Made by a program: the position numbers and the translations under genes
Assembly (NCBI RefSeq): GCF_014648775.1
Contig: NZ_BMRT01000001.1
Location: 558,001-622,000, forward strand
Reading direction: 5' to 3'
DNA: 64,000 nt
Origin: Streptomyces abikoensis
GTDB taxonomy: Bacteria > Actinomycetota > Actinomycetes > Streptomycetales > Streptomycetaceae
The notes under the pieces: generated by a model
Told to the model about the DNA's origin: nothing
Databases searched by the model: none
Seen by the model: the letters and a program-made list of their open reading frames with translations, nothing else
Shown here: positions 20,815 through 29,196 of the stretch, piece after piece
How the letters are laid out: every line of letters starts with the position of its first letter
Position numbering within the stretch: the first letter of the stretch is position 1

Positions 20815-22221
20815 ATGACCACGTCAGTGGAGCCGGAGAACACCGAGCAGGCCGCTCAGGCGCAGCTGAGCCTGGGCACCGGCGCGGCACGCCAGCTCGC
20901 GACGACCACCAAGTCCGTCCCCCAGATGCAGGGGATCTCCTCGCGCTGGCTGCTGCGCGTCCTGCCCTGGGTGCAGGTCTCGGCCGGCACCTACCGGGTC
21001 AACCGGCGGCTCACCTACACCGTCGGGGACGGCCGGGTGGAGTTCATCTCCACCGGCGCCGACATCCGGGTCATCCCGCCGGAGCTGGGCGAGCTGCCCG
21101 TCCTGCGCGGCTTCGAGGACGCCGACGTCCTGGAGGCCCTGGCGGACGCCTTCGTGCAGCGGGAGTACGCCCCGGGCGACGCGCTCGTGGAGGCGGGGCA
21201 GCCCGCCGACCAGATCTTCCTCATCGCGCACGGCAAGCTCGCCAAGACCGGCACCGGCAAGTACGGGGACGAGACCGCGCTCGGCACCCTCGCCGACGGC
21301 GACTACTTCGGTGAGAAGGTGCCCCTGGAGCCCGACGGCACCTGGGCCTTCACCGTCCGGGCCGTGACCCGCTGCGCGGTGCTGACGCTCAGCCGGCAGG
21401 CGTACGAGGCGATCGCCGATCGTTCCGACGCGCTGCGCGCGCACGTCGCGGGCTTCGCGTCCCGGCCCGCGCCCCCCGCCAACAAGCGGGGCGAGGCGGA
21501 CATCGCGGTGACCTCGGGCCACACCGGCGAGCCGGCCATCACCGGCACGTTCGTGGACTACGAGCTCAAGCCCCGCGAGTACGAGCTGAGCGTCGCCCAG
21601 ACGGTGCTGCGGGTCCACACACGCGTCGCCGACCTCTACAACGAGCCGATGAACCAGCTCGAACAACAGCTGCGGCTCACCGTCGAGGCCCTGCGCGAAC
21701 GCCAGGAACACGAAATGATCAACAACCGCGAGTTCGGCCTCCTCCACAACGCCGACTTCAGCCAGCGCATCCACACCCGCACCGGCCCGCCCACCCCCGA
21801 CGACCTCGACGAGCTGCTCTCACGGCGCCGCAAGACCCAGGTCTTCCTGGCCCATCCGCGGACGATCGCCGCCTTCGGGCGCGAGTGCACCAGCCGAGGT
21901 CTCTACCCGAAGAACCTCGATTTCCTGGGCACCTCCGTGCGCTCCTGGCGCGGTGTCCCCCTGCTGCCCTGCAACAAGATCCCGGTGAGCGACACCGGCA
22001 CCAGCTCGATCATCGCGATGCGCATGGGCGAGGACAACCAGGGCGTCATCGGCCTCCACCAGACCGGCATCCCGGACGAGTTCCAGCCCAGCCTCAATGT
22101 GCGCTTCATGGGCATCAACGAGCAGGCCGTGTCGTCCTACCTGGTGAGCGCCTACTACTCGGCGGCCGTCCTGGTCCCGGACGCGCTGGGTGTGCTGGAG
22201 GACGTGGAGATCGGGCGCTGA
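20815..22221 (+). CDS. family 2B encapsulin shell protein (EshA-like), paralogue 2
   Basis: This 468-residue shell protein matches its upstream neighbour over the whole length, with the same N-terminal arm ([20 protein letters not shown]). The inserted nucleotide-binding-like domain is at about residues 85-210 and the same C-terminal shell domain ends [20 protein letters not shown]. Its pocket keeps FGE (DYFGEKVPL), but the Arg that contacts the cyclic phosphate is again absent (DGTWAFTV). Tandem 2B genes are known to give mixed two-component shells in Streptomyces, so a hetero-shell is likely. The 162-base gap from paralogue 1 holds a hairpin and a palindrome, allowing separate control. Start ATG 20815. 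Confidence 0.9.
   Translation: MTTSVEPENTEQAAQAQLSLGTGAARQLATTTKSVPQMQGISSRWLLRVLPWVQVSAGTYRVNRRLTYTVGDGRVEFISTGADIRVIPPELGELPVLRGFEDADVLEALADAFVQREYAPGDALVEAGQPADQIFLIAHGKLAKTGTGKYGDETALGTLADGDYFGEKVPLEPDGTWAFTVRAVTRCAVLTLSRQAYEAIADRSDALRAHVAGFASRPAPPANKRGEADIAVTSGHTGEPAITGTFVDYELKPREYELSVAQTVLRVHTRVADLYNEPMNQLEQQLRLTVEALRERQEHEMINNREFGLLHNADFSQRIHTRTGPPTPDDLDELLSRRRKTQVFLAHPRTIAAFGRECTSRGLYPKNLDFLGTSVRSWRGVPLLPCNKIPVSDTGTSSIIAMRMGEDNQGVIGLHQTGIPDEFQPSLNVRFMGINEQAVSSYLVSAYYSAAVLVPDALGVLEDVEIGR
21592..21819 (+). repeat. near-identical tract shared by the two encapsulin genes, copy 2
   Basis: Partner of 20020-20247; five mismatches in 228 bases by eye. Silent sites are also conserved, which selection on the protein alone would not explain. 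Confidence 0.85.
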
Positions 22222-22239
22222 GGGGCGCCGCCGGGCCGG

Positions 22240-22434
22240 TCAGGGCCTGACGCCGCCGACGATCTCGGCGGTGGCGTTGATCCCGTGCGAGATGGTCGGC
22301 GCGACGCTGGTGCTGGCGAGCACGAAACCCAGCAGAACGCAGACCATCGCGTGCGAGAAGCGCAGCCCTCCGTTGCGCATGAACACCACCGACAGAATCA
22401 GAAGCAACAGGACCATGGAAATCGATACGGCCAT
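22240..22434 (-). CDS. 64-residue membrane protein
   Basis: The protein has an N-terminal hydrophobic helix (ISMVLLLLILSVVFM), a short polar loop (RNGGLRFSHA) and a second helix (MVCVLLGFVLASTSVAP) with a polar end. The phrase LASTSVAPTI resembles small membrane proteins often seen near Streptomyces conjugation genes, but no such genes are present here. The ATG at 22434 has GAGGAGG seven bases upstream, one of the clearest ribosome sites in the window. It is convergent with the second encapsulin gene, 18 bases apart. Its function is unknown. Confidence 0.65.
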   Translation of the reverse strand: MAVSISMVLLLLILSVVFMRNGGLRFSHAMVCVLLGFVLASTSVAPTISHGINATAEIVGGVRP

Positions 22435-22720
22435 GATGTACCTCCTCGGTGCGGCAGCGGGCGTCCGCCAGTCTTGCTCATCTCACCGCAGGGACCGGTG
22501 CGACGGGCATACGCCATCCGGGTGGGAATCACCGATTCGGCCGTGAACCGTGGAACGGGTGCGCGAAACGGGGCGACAGCCGGGGGCGGACGAGGGACAC
22601 GCCACCCGGCTGTCGGCTCGTGCGGGCCCTCGTCAGGGGCCCGGCGCCCTGTCGGCGTGCCGCGCGTGACACACGCCCCCGCGGAGCGCATTCCGACGGG
22701 CAGACGGCGCCGAGGATGCC

Positions 22721-22726
22721 TAGGCT
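22721..22726 (+). promoter_or_regulatory. putative -10 box of a leaderless transcript (lysX)
   Basis: TAGGCT ends six bases before the lysX ATG at 22733, and no Shine-Dalgarno sequence precedes that ATG. No good -35 box was found. Nothing else was recognised in the 298-base gap 22435-22732. Confidence 0.35.
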
Positions 22727-22732
22727 GACGGA

Positions 22733-25700
22733 ATGAGCCGCACAGTCCGGGACCGGTCCGCCGCAACCGTGCGGGAATCGGGGGCGCCGGCGACACCGGG
22801 GGCGCGCTCGGCACGGGAGGGCGCGGGGGGCGCCGAACGGGTGACGGCGTGGCAGCGCTTCCTGCGCCGGGTGCCCAACGGCTTCGCGCTCTTCTTCGGT
22901 CTGCTCGGCGTCTTCTGCGCGCTGACCTCCCTGATCCCGCCGCTGCGCCGCGCGGTGCTGCCGCTGACCCGCGCCCTGGACCTGCTGACGATCCCCACCG
23001 CCGCCAACCTCGCCTACGCCGTCTTCCTGCTGCTGCTCGCCGCCGCGACCGCCGCCCGCAAGCGGGTCACGCTCTGGTTCGTGCTGGCCTACCTGGCGCT
23101 GCTGGTCTTCACCGACGCGGTGCTGCTGGCCGTGGGCTACTGGGACATGATCCCCTCGCTGGCGCTCAGCCTCGCCGCGATGACGCTGCTGGTCCTGGCC
23201 CGGCGGGAGTTCTACGCGGCGTCCCGGCGCGGCGCGTTCCTGCGCGCCTTGCTGGTGCTGGCGGCGGGGCTGGCGGTGGCGATCCTGGTGGGCTGGGGGC
23301 TGGTGTCGCTGTTCCCGGGCACGCTGGAGCGCGGCGGCGGCAACCGGCTGCTGTTCGTGGCCAACAAGGTGTGCGGCGGCCTGGTCAGCGGGCGGCACTT
23401 CGCCGGGCACCCGCCGCACTGGCTGTTCTTCCTCCTCGGCCTGCTCGGCGCGCTGGCCCTGCTGAACGCGGCGATGACGCTCTTCCGCTCGCAGCGCCTG
23501 GAGGCGGCCCTCCACGACGACGAGGAGCCGCGCATCCGCGCCCTCCTCGGCCGCTACGGCGGCCGGGACTCCCTCGGCTACTTCGCGACCCGCCGCGACA
23601 AGGCCGTCGTCTTCTCCCCCAGCGGCAAGGCCGCCGTCACCTACCGGGTGGAGGCCGGGGTCTGCCTGGCCTCCGGCGACCCGCTGGGCGACCCGGAGGC
23701 GTGGGACCCCGCGATCGCGGCCTGGCTGGAGGTCGCGGGCCGCTACGGCTGGCAGCCGGCGGTGATGGGCGCCGGCGAGGAGGGCGCCAGGGCCTACGCC
23801 CGCGCGGGGCTGGGCGCGCTCCAACTGGGCGACGAGGCGATCCTCCAGGTGGCCACGTTCGACCTGGAGGGCCGGGAGATGCGGGTGACCCGGCAGGCAG
23901 TCCACCGGGTGGAGCGCACGGGCGCGACCGTGCGCGTACGGCGTCACTCGGCGCTCTCCGACGAGGAGATGGGCGAGGTCATCCGGCGCGCCGACGCCTG
24001 GCGGGACACCGAGACCGAGCGCGGCTTCTCGATGGCGCTGGGCCGGCTGGGCGACCCGGCCGACGGGGACTGCCTGCTCGTCGAGGCGTTCGACAGCGAG
24101 GGCACGATGATCGCGCTGCTGTCGTTCGTGCCCTGGGGGTCAGACGGGATCTCGCTGGACGTGATGCGCCGGGACCGGGCGGCGCCCAACGGGGTCATGG
24201 AGTTCATGATCGCGCGCTTGTGCGCCCAGGCCGGGCGGTTCGGCGTCAAGCACATCTCCCTGAACTTCGCCGTCTTCCGCTCCGCGTTCGAGGAGGGCGC
24301 GCGCATCGGCGCGGGCCCGGTGCTGCGGCTGTGGCGCAGGCTCCTGCTGTTCTTCTCCAAGTGGTGGCAGTTGGAGGCGCTCTACCGGTCGAACGTGAAG
24401 TACAACCCGGAGTGGCGCCCTCGCTTCCTGTGCTACGCCGACGCGGGCGCCCTGGCCCGGATCGGGCTCGCGGCGGGCATCGCGGAGGGCTTCGTCTCGG
24501 TGCCGAGCCTGGGGAAGCTGTGGCGCCGAGGACGGGCCCGGGGCATCGCCAGCCCCGCCTCCACGGCCGGCCTCCCCTCCCTGTCCGAGCTGGGCTTCGC
24601 CCCCGGCGAGGGAGCCGGGACGGCGGAGGCGGACGAGCTCGCGGGCCTGCCGGAGCAGGTCCGGGTACGGCGGCACAAGCTGGACCGGCTGCGGGAGGCG
24701 GGCGTCGACCCGTACCCCGCCGACGCCCACCGCACCCACACCCTGGCCGCGGTCCGTGCCGCCCACCCCGGCCTGCCCCCCGCCTCCCGCACCGGCGAAC
24801 GGGTGACCGTCGCCGGGCGCGTGCTGCTCGTCCGCGACCACGGCGGCGTCGCCTTCGCCGTCCTCCGCGACTGGTCCGGCGACCTCCAGCTGACCTTCAC
24901 CCGGGACGGCTCCGGCGAGGAGCTGCTGCGCCGCTTCACCCGCCACGTCGACCTCGGCGACCACCTGGAGGCCGAGGGCGAAGTGGGCACCACCGACCGG
25001 GGCGAGCTGACGGTCTTCGTCACCCGGGCCCGGCTGATCGCCAAGTGCCTGCGCCCCCTGCCCGACAAGCGGCGCGGCCTCGCCGACCCCGAGGCCCGGG
25101 TCCGGATGCGCTACGTGGACCTCGTGATCAGCCCGGCTGCCCGGCGGACCGTACAGGCGCGCGGCGCGGCCGTCCAGGCACTGCGCCGGGGCCTGCTCGA
25201 CCGGGGCTTCCTGGAGGTCGAGACCCCGATGCTCCAGCAGGTCCACGGCGGCGCCAACGCCCGCCCCTTCACCACCCACATCAACGCCTACGACCTCGAC
25301 CTGTACCTGCGCATCGCCCCCGAGCTGTACCTCAAACGGCTGTGTGTCGGCGGCATGGAGAAGGTCTTCGAACTGGGCCGGACCTTCCGCAACGAGGGCG
25401 TCTCGTACAAGCACAACCCCGAGTTCACGATGCTGGAGGCGTACCAGGCGTTCGCCGACTACGACGTGATGCTCGACCTGACCCGCGAGCTCGTCCAGGA
25501 GGCGGCGACGGCCGCCCACGGCTCCCCGGTGGCGGTACGGCCGGACGAGCGCGGCAGGCCCGTCCGGCACGACATCTCGGGCCCGTGGCCCGTGAAGACC
25601 GTCTACGGCGCGCTCTCCGAGGCCCTGGGCCAGGAGATCGGCGCGGACACGTCCGTCGCGGCGCTGCGCGCCCACTGCGCCGCGGCGGGCGTGCCGCACC

Positions 25701-26125
25701 GGCCGGAGTGCGGTCGTGGCGACCTGGTGCTGGAGCTCTACGAGCGGCTCGTCGAGGAGCGCACCACGCTCCCGGTCTTCTACAAGGACTTCCCCACCGA
25801 CGTCTCCCCCCTGACCCGCCCCCACCGCGCGGACGCCCGGCTCGCCGAGCGGTGGGACCTCGTCGCCTTCGGCACGGAACTGGGCACCGCGTACTCCGAG
25901 CTCATCGACCCGGTGGAGCAGCGCCGCCGGCTGACGGCGCAGTCCCTGCTGGCGGCGGGGGGCGACGCGGAGGCGATGGAGCTGGACGAGGACTTCCTGC
26001 GAGCGCTGGAGTACGCGATGCCGCCGACCGGGGGGTTGGGGATCGGGGTGGACCGGCTGGTGATGTTCCTGACGGGCTTGTCGATCCGGGAGACGTTGCC
26101 GTTTCCGCTGGTGCGGCACCGTTGA
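22733..26125 (+). CDS. lysX: bifunctional lysylphosphatidylglycerol synthetase / lysyl-tRNA synthetase LysX
   Basis: This 1130-residue membrane enzyme charges tRNA with lysine and passes the lysine to phosphatidylglycerol, lowering surface charge and protecting against cationic peptides. The first 260 residues hold the MprF-type transmembrane helices. Residues about 270-590 are the lysyl-transferase domain (ISLNFAVFRSAFEEGAR). A lysyl-tRNA synthetase follows: an OB fold (RVLLVRDHGGVAFAVLRD) and a class II core with FRNEGVSYKHNPEFTMLEAY near residue 885 and GIGVDRLVMFLTG at the end. The length fits mycobacterial LysX. It is monocistronic, with a possibly leaderless ATG at 22733. Confidence 0.95.
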   Translation: MSRTVRDRSAATVRESGAPATPGARSAREGAGGAERVTAWQRFLRRVPNGFALFFGLLGVFCALTSLIPPLRRAVLPLTRALDLLTIPTAANLAYAVFLLLLAAATAARKRVTLWFVLAYLALLVFTDAVLLAVGYWDMIPSLALSLAAMTLLVLARREFYAASRRGAFLRALLVLAAGLAVAILVGWGLVSLFPGTLERGGGNRLLFVANKVCGGLVSGRHFAGHPPHWLFFLLGLLGALALLNAAMTLFRSQRLEAALHDDEEPRIRALLGRYGGRDSLGYFATRRDKAVVFSPSGKAAVTYRVEAGVCLASGDPLGDPEAWDPAIAAWLEVAGRYGWQPAVMGAGEEGARAYARAGLGALQLGDEAILQVATFDLEGREMRVTRQAVHRVERTGATVRVRRHSALSDEEMGEVIRRADAWRDTETERGFSMALGRLGDPADGDCLLVEAFDSEGTMIALLSFVPWGSDGISLDVMRRDRAAPNGVMEFMIARLCAQAGRFGVKHISLNFAVFRSAFEEGARIGAGPVLRLWRRLLLFFSKWWQLEALYRSNVKYNPEWRPRFLCYADAGALARIGLAAGIAEGFVSVPSLGKLWRRGRARGIASPASTAGLPSLSELGFAPGEGAGTAEADELAGLPEQVRVRRHKLDRLREAGVDPYPADAHRTHTLAAVRAAHPGLPPASRTGERVTVAGRVLLVRDHGGVAFAVLRDWSGDLQLTFTRDGSGEELLRRFTRHVDLGDHLEAEGEVGTTDRGELTVFVTRARLIAKCLRPLPDKRRGLADPEARVRMRYVDLVISPAARRTVQARGAAVQALRRGLLDRGFLEVETPMLQQVHGGANARPFTTHINAYDLDLYLRIAPELYLKRLCVGGMEKVFELGRTFRNEGVSYKHNPEFTMLEAYQAFADYDVMLDLTRELVQEAATAAHGSPVAVRPDERGRPVRHDISGPWPVKTVYGALSEALGQEIGADTSVAALRAHCAAAGVPHRPECGRGDLVLELYERLVEERTTLPVFYKDFPTDVSPLTRPHRADARLAERWDLVAFGTELGTAYSELIDPVEQRRRLTAQSLLAAGGDAEAMELDEDFLRALEYAMPPTGGLGIGVDRLVMFLTGLSIRETLPFPLVRHR

Positions 26126-26161
26126 GCGGTGGGTTTGCCCCCACCACCGGAGGGGCTGATC

Positions 26162-29149
26162 TCAGCCCCGGCGCAGCCGCAACGTCACGATCTCGAACGG
26201 CCGGAGCGACAGGCTCAGCGACCCGGCCGCGAGCGGTCGTTCCAGCAGGTCGCAGACCGTCACTTCCCCGACGTCGAAGCCCGCTGTCAGGCAAGCCTTC
26301 GCGCGTCCGCCCAGTGACTCGTAGACCCGGACGACCACGTCCCCGCTGCCGTCGTCCGCCAGCTTCACCGCCGAGACGACGACCGCGTCGTCGTCCACGG
26401 ACACCAGCGGAGCGACGCCGTCCACCGCCCCCGGAACGCGCCGCTCCGGCAGGTTGATCCGGTAGCCCTCGCGTACCGCGTCCCCCACGGACGCCCCCGG
26501 CACCAGCGCGTAGCGGAAACGGTGGACGCCCTGGTCGGTGCGGGGGTCCGGGAAGCGGGGAGCCCGCAGCAGGGAGAGGCGCAGGGTGGTGGTCGTACCG
26601 GTCCGCGTCACGTCGTACCCGTACGTCGAGTCGTCGACCAGCGCCACGCCCCACCCCGGCTCCTCCACATGGACGAACCGGTGCGCGCAGGCCTCGAACT
26701 TGGCGGCGTCCCAGCTGGTGTTGGTGTGGGTGGGCCGGTAGAGGTGGCCGAACTGGGTCTCGGCCGCGACCCGGTCGGTGTGCACGTCCAGCGGGAAGGC
26801 GGCCTTGAGGAACTTCTCCGTCTCGTGCCAGTCGACCTCCGTCTCCACCTCCACCCGGCGCTCCCCCCGCGGCAGCGTGATCCGCTGCTCGACGCGCGAG
26901 GAACCGAAGGTTCGGACGATCAGGACGGTGGCGCCGTCGTCCGTCAGCTCCAGCGCGTCGACGTCCGTCAGATCCGTGACCGTGTTGCGGTAGAAGCGGT
27001 CGACGTCCCACGCGTCCCACATGTTGGGGAAGTCCTGGTGCAACTGGAGGAGGTTCCCGGCGGCCCCCGGCGCCAGGGTCTCGCGGCCGGCCCGCCGGTC
27101 GTGGACGGAGACGAGCAGCCCGCGCGCGTCGACGACGACCGTCAGCAGACCGTTGTCCAGCACGAAACCGCCGCCCTCGCGCGGCTCCACGGTGGTGGCC
27201 GGCGCTGTCGACGGCTCCGCCGAGGCCGCCGCCCCGAGCGCCGGCACGCCACCCCGCGCGTGGGGGGCCGCGTTGAAGACGACCGTCGCCTCGCCGTCAC
27301 CCGCCAGCGCCCCCAGGGCGTCCGCGATCAGCGACTCGAGTTCGGCGGCCACCTCGGCGTACGTCCGTGCGGCCTCCCGGTGCACCCAGGCGATCGACGT
27401 CCCGGGCAGGATGTCGTGGAACTGGTGCAGCAGCACCGTCTTCCACAGCCGATCCAGCGCCTCGTACGGATACGGCGCCCCGGTCCGTACCGCCGCCGTG
27501 GCCGCCCACAGCTCCGCCTCGCGCAGCAGGTGCTCGCTGCGGCGGTTGCCCTGCTTGGTGCGGGCCTGGCTGGTGAGCGTCGCCCGGTGCAGCTCCAGGT
27601 AGAGCTCGCCGGCCCACACCGGGGCGTCGGCGTACTCGGCGTGGGCCTTCTCGAAGAACGCCGACGGCTTCTCGAAGACGACCTTGGCCGAGCCCTCCAG
27701 ATCCGCCAGCCGCTTCGCCCTCGCCAGCATCTCCCGTGTCGTGCCGCCTCCGCCGTCGCCCCAGCCCGTGGGGGCGAGGGAGCGCGTCGCGCCGCCCTTC
27801 TCGCGGAAGTTGCGGGTGGCGTGGGCGAGTTCGCGGCCCGAGAGCTGGGAGTTGTAGGTGTCGATCGGGGGGAAGTGGGTGAAGACCCGGGTGCCGTCCA
27901 GGCCCTCCCACCAGAAGGTGTGGTGCGGGAAGGTGTTGGTCTGGCTCCAGGAGATCTTCTGCGTCAGGAACCACTTCGCCCCCGCCAGCCGCACCAGTTG
28001 CGGAAGCGCCGCCGAGTAGCCGAAGGAGTCCGGGAGCCAGACCTCCTCCGTCTCGATCCCGAACTCCTCCAGGAAGAAGCGCTTGCCGTGCGTGAACTGC
28101 CGGGCCAGCGCCTCCGACCCCGGCATGTTCGTGTCGGACTCCACCCACATGCCGCCCACGGGGACGAAACGGCCCTCGGCGACCGCCTTCTTCACCCGCG
28201 CGTACGCCTCCGGCCGGTGCTCCTTGATCCAGGCGAACTGCTGCGCCTGGGACATGGCGTAGACGAAGTCCGGCTCGTCCTCCAGCAGCGCGGTCATATT
28301 GGCGGTCGTCCGGGCCACCTTGCGGACCGTCTCGCGCAGTGGCCACAGCCACGCCGTGTCGATGTGGGCGTGTCCCACGGCGCTGATCCGGTGCGCGGAG
28401 GCGTGCGCGGGCGCGGCGAGGACGTCCACGAGCCGCTCGCGCGCCCGTTCCGCCGTACCGCCGACGTCCTGGAGGTCCACGGCGTCCAGGGCGCGTTCGA
28501 CGGCCCGCAGGATCTCCCAGCGGCGGGGCGAGTCCACCGGCAGCTCGTGCATCAGCTGCCCCAGCACGTCGAGGTCCTGGACGAGCTCCCACACCGTCCG
28601 GTCGAAGACGGCGAGGTCCATCCGGGTCAGCCGGTAGCGGGGCGCGTCGCCGGCGGTCTCGCGGTCGCCCAGCTCGGTGGGGACGAAGGGGCGGTAGTCG
28701 AGGATGACGGGGTTGGCGGCCGCCTCGATGTGCAGCAGCACCGGCTCGCCGCCGTCGGCCCGCTCGGCGATCCGCACCCACTGGTTGCGCGGGTTGAGCC
28801 CCTTCACGGGCGAGCCGTCGGGGCGGTAGACCAGGCCCTCGCACTGGAAGCCCGTCATGTTCTCGTCGAAGCCCAGGTCCAGGAGGGCCTCGACCGTACG
28901 CCCCGCCCACGCGTCCGGTACCGCGCCGGAGACGGTGAACCAGCTGGTGCCCCACGCCGGGCCCCACTCCGTGCCCACCGCGACGGGGGTGCGCGGCGCC
29001 GCCAGCCCCTCCGCGACGGGCACGGGCTCGCCGGGCGCGTGCCACACCGAGACCTCCAGCGGCACCGACTCGGGGTACACGGCCGGGCGGATGCGCTCCT
29101 CCAGGACCCGCTCGAGCCGGGCCTCGGTGATGGTGCGGTCGTTGTGCAT
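26162..29149 (-). CDS. alpha-mannosidase, glycoside hydrolase family 38
   Basis: This 995-residue cytoplasmic enzyme (no signal peptide) should trim alpha-linked mannose from imported N-glycan pieces. The catalytic domain shows the zinc-site motif GHAHIDTAWLWPLRE near residue 258 and the nucleophile motif VWLPDSFGYS near 371, with the nucleophile Asp in it. FWWEGLDGTRVFTHFPP and the C-terminal beta-rich domain (YRPTHTNTSWDAAKFEACAH) also fit GH38. The ATG at 29149 has GGAGAGG upstream. It is the last gene of the minus-strand operon, 47 bases behind the GH85 gene, and should share the LacI-controlled promoter at 35727-35756. Confidence 0.92.
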   Translation of the reverse strand: MHNDRTITEARLERVLEERIRPAVYPESVPLEVSVWHAPGEPVPVAEGLAAPRTPVAVGTEWGPAWGTSWFTVSGAVPDAWAGRTVEALLDLGFDENMTGFQCEGLVYRPDGSPVKGLNPRNQWVRIAERADGGEPVLLHIEAAANPVILDYRPFVPTELGDRETAGDAPRYRLTRMDLAVFDRTVWELVQDLDVLGQLMHELPVDSPRRWEILRAVERALDAVDLQDVGGTAERARERLVDVLAAPAHASAHRISAVGHAHIDTAWLWPLRETVRKVARTTANMTALLEDEPDFVYAMSQAQQFAWIKEHRPEAYARVKKAVAEGRFVPVGGMWVESDTNMPGSEALARQFTHGKRFFLEEFGIETEEVWLPDSFGYSAALPQLVRLAGAKWFLTQKISWSQTNTFPHHTFWWEGLDGTRVFTHFPPIDTYNSQLSGRELAHATRNFREKGGATRSLAPTGWGDGGGGTTREMLARAKRLADLEGSAKVVFEKPSAFFEKAHAEYADAPVWAGELYLELHRATLTSQARTKQGNRRSEHLLREAELWAATAAVRTGAPYPYEALDRLWKTVLLHQFHDILPGTSIAWVHREAARTYAEVAAELESLIADALGALAGDGEATVVFNAAPHARGGVPALGAAASAEPSTAPATTVEPREGGGFVLDNGLLTVVVDARGLLVSVHDRRAGRETLAPGAAGNLLQLHQDFPNMWDAWDVDRFYRNTVTDLTDVDALELTDDGATVLIVRTFGSSRVEQRITLPRGERRVEVETEVDWHETEKFLKAAFPLDVHTDRVAAETQFGHLYRPTHTNTSWDAAKFEACAHRFVHVEEPGWGVALVDDSTYGYDVTRTGTTTTLRLSLLRAPRFPDPRTDQGVHRFRYALVPGASVGDAVREGYRINLPERRVPGAVDGVAPLVSVDDDAVVVSAVKLADDGSGDVVVRVYESLGGRAKACLTAGFDVGEVTVCDLLERPLAAGSLSLSLRPFEIVTLRLRRG

Positions 29150-29196
29150 GCCTCTCCTTGTCCGGTCTTCGCGGTCTTCGCGGCTTCGTCCGGTGG

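Noticed and set aside
22240..22434. Small membrane protein as a sign of a conjugative or integrated element
   Set aside because: It resembles proteins near transfer genes, but there is no integrase, replication, FtsK-type or attachment-site sequence nearby.
16361..26125. Cargo gene for the encapsulins among neighbours
   Set aside because: None of the adjacent genes belongs to a known 2B cargo family or shows a long disordered N-terminal targeting segment. LysX is a membrane protein and the phosphodiester glycosidase is exported.
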